DNA from: Nitrospirota bacterium
GTDB lineage: Bacteria > Nitrospirota > Nitrospiria > Nitrospirales > NS-4
DNA length: 5,506 bases
Assembly: GCA_005877565.1 (NCBI GenBank)
Contig: VBOK01000030.1
Location: 1 to 5,506, forward strand
Direction of reading: 5' to 3'
Shown here: positions 5,090 to 5,506 of the stretch, in pieces
Position numbering within the stretch: the stretch's first letter is position 1
Layout: each line of letters starts with the position of its first letter
Notes under the pieces: generated by a model
Databases searched by the model: none
What the model was told of the DNA's origin: nothing
What the model saw: the letters and a program-made list of their open reading frames with translations, nothing else
Position numbers and translations under genes: made by a program

Positions 5090-5243
5090 TGGCGGAGAGG
5101 GCGGGCATTTGAAGTCGCGCTAAGGTCCCTGCGGGACGCGCTCCCCCTAGGGGGCCAAGCCCCCTCGGGCCTCCGCTTCGCTCCGGTCACCCCATGAAAG
5201 GGGCACACCCCTTTCAGAATCCCCGTTCAAATCCCGCCCTCTC
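5090..5243. mobile_element. GC-rich hairpin segment bounded by inverted tRNA-Ser 3'-end copies
   Basis: The left end (5090-5119) copies the tRNA-Ser 3' end in the same orientation as the real gene: 16 identical bases including the encoded CCA complement (5090-5105 = 5306-5321), one extra C, ATTTGAA, two changes, then CGCG. The right end (5226-5243) carries the T-loop and acceptor strand again, in opposite orientation. The two ends form an 18-bp terminal inverted repeat with one inserted base. In between lie stacked hairpins: GTCCC/GGGAC (5125-5137), AGGGGGC/GCCCCCT with a CAA loop (5149-5165), and a 9-bp stem with a CACA loop (5195-5216). No ORF is inside. I infer a small non-autonomous or decayed tRNA-associated element. 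A structured RNA or recombination scar is also possible. Confidence 0.55.
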
Positions 5244-5305
5244 AAATATTCACCGTAACGCTCATCGTTCCCTGTTGGGGCTAACCACCTCACGTCTGCT
5301 TATTA

Positions 5306-5398
5306 TGGCGGAGAGGGCGGGATTTGAACCCGCGACAGAGCTTTTGGCCCTGTGACGGTTTAGCAAACCGTTGCCTTCGGCCACTCGGCCACCTCTCC
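5306..5398 (-). tRNA. tRNA-Ser (anticodon GCU)
   Basis: This class II tRNA decodes AGC and AGU serine codons. Read on the - strand, the acceptor GGAGAGG (5398-5392) pairs with CCTCTCC (5316-5310), followed by discriminator G (5309) and an encoded CCA (5308-5306). The anticodon stem ACGGT/ACCGT encloses loop TTGCTAA, with anticodon GCT at 5364-5362. A long variable arm (CAGGGC with GCTCTG around CAAAA) is typical of tRNA-Ser. The T arm is GCGGG, TTCAAAT, CCCGC. The body is 90 nt without CCA. A degraded copy of its 3' end lies about 216 bp downstream in its own transcription direction. Confidence 0.97.
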
Positions 5399-5423
5399 AC
5401 CGAACTTGTTGGACGCGACCCTA

Positions 5424-5452
5424 AAGTTACATCTTTTCGCAAAGTGGGTCAA
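5424..5452 (-). promoter_or_regulatory. Predicted promoter of tRNA-Ser
   Basis: Read on the - strand: -35 box TTGACC (5452-5447, five of six), 17-base spacer, -10 box TAACTT (5429-5424, weak) and then a GC-rich stretch before the tRNA 5' end at 5398. A GC-rich discriminator is usual for stringently controlled stable-RNA promoters. The -10 match is poor, so this is moderate evidence. The rest of 5399-5506 shows no gene. Confidence 0.45.
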
Positions 5453-5506
5453 ATGAACGCAGAAAGCGGATTTGATCGAAGGGCTGGGCTCAACAAGTTT
5501 GGTGTG

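Noticed and set aside
5090..5190. Possible second tRNA-Ser gene or full pseudogene
   Set aside because: Only the T arm and acceptor 3' strand are present. The - strand sequence beyond them has no D arm, anticodon stem or 5' acceptor strand.
5090..5290. Integron attC site
   Set aside because: I found no properly placed pair of core sites of the RYYYAAC / GTTRRRY type at the ends of the hairpin segment, and no cassette ORF.

Overview
The window is a GC-rich, gene-dense bacterial chromosome segment. It carries six complete protein genes, one gene cut by the left edge and one tRNA gene. Two starts are GTG and one is TTG. Gene content and base composition would fit a Nitrospirota-like organism or another environmental GC-rich bacterium. 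That placement is a weak impression: there is no rRNA or other firm phylogenetic marker here.

Region 1 (1-1902, + strand) is a two-gene unit. It has the 3' part of an NAD(P)-dependent aldehyde dehydrogenase, then a short protein that I read as a compact DUF1338/HglS-like Fe(II) dioxygenase. Together they suggest the late steps of lysine breakdown: aminoadipate semialdehyde to aminoadipate, and 2-oxoadipate to 2-hydroxyglutarate.

Region 2 (1913-2243) is a stand-alone unit for a 64-residue exported or membrane-anchored protein of unknown role. It has a near-consensus sigma70 promoter, a full Shine-Dalgarno and a perfect inverted repeat just past the stop.

Region 3 (2234-3770) holds a glyoxalase-fold (VOC) protein on the - strand and, divergently, an unrecognised 336-residue acidic protein on the + strand. 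Their predicted promoters interleave in a 109-bp gap.

Region 4 (3767-4988) holds a PHP-domain phosphoesterase (RNase AM/YciV type, - strand) whose stop codon overlaps that of the unknown gene. It lies head-to-head, 19 bp apart, with a zinc-ribbon plus two-TM membrane protein (+ strand). The two share a palindromic GAGG ribosome-binding segment.

Region 5 (4989-5506) is mostly non-coding. It contains a heptad-based inverted repeat (CGTTAAN units) and a GC-rich hairpin-laden segment bounded by inverted copies of the 3' end of tRNA-Ser. It also contains the intact tRNA-Ser(GCU) on the - strand with its own promoter. The tRNA-derived segment and the heptad repeat are the least explained structures in the window.
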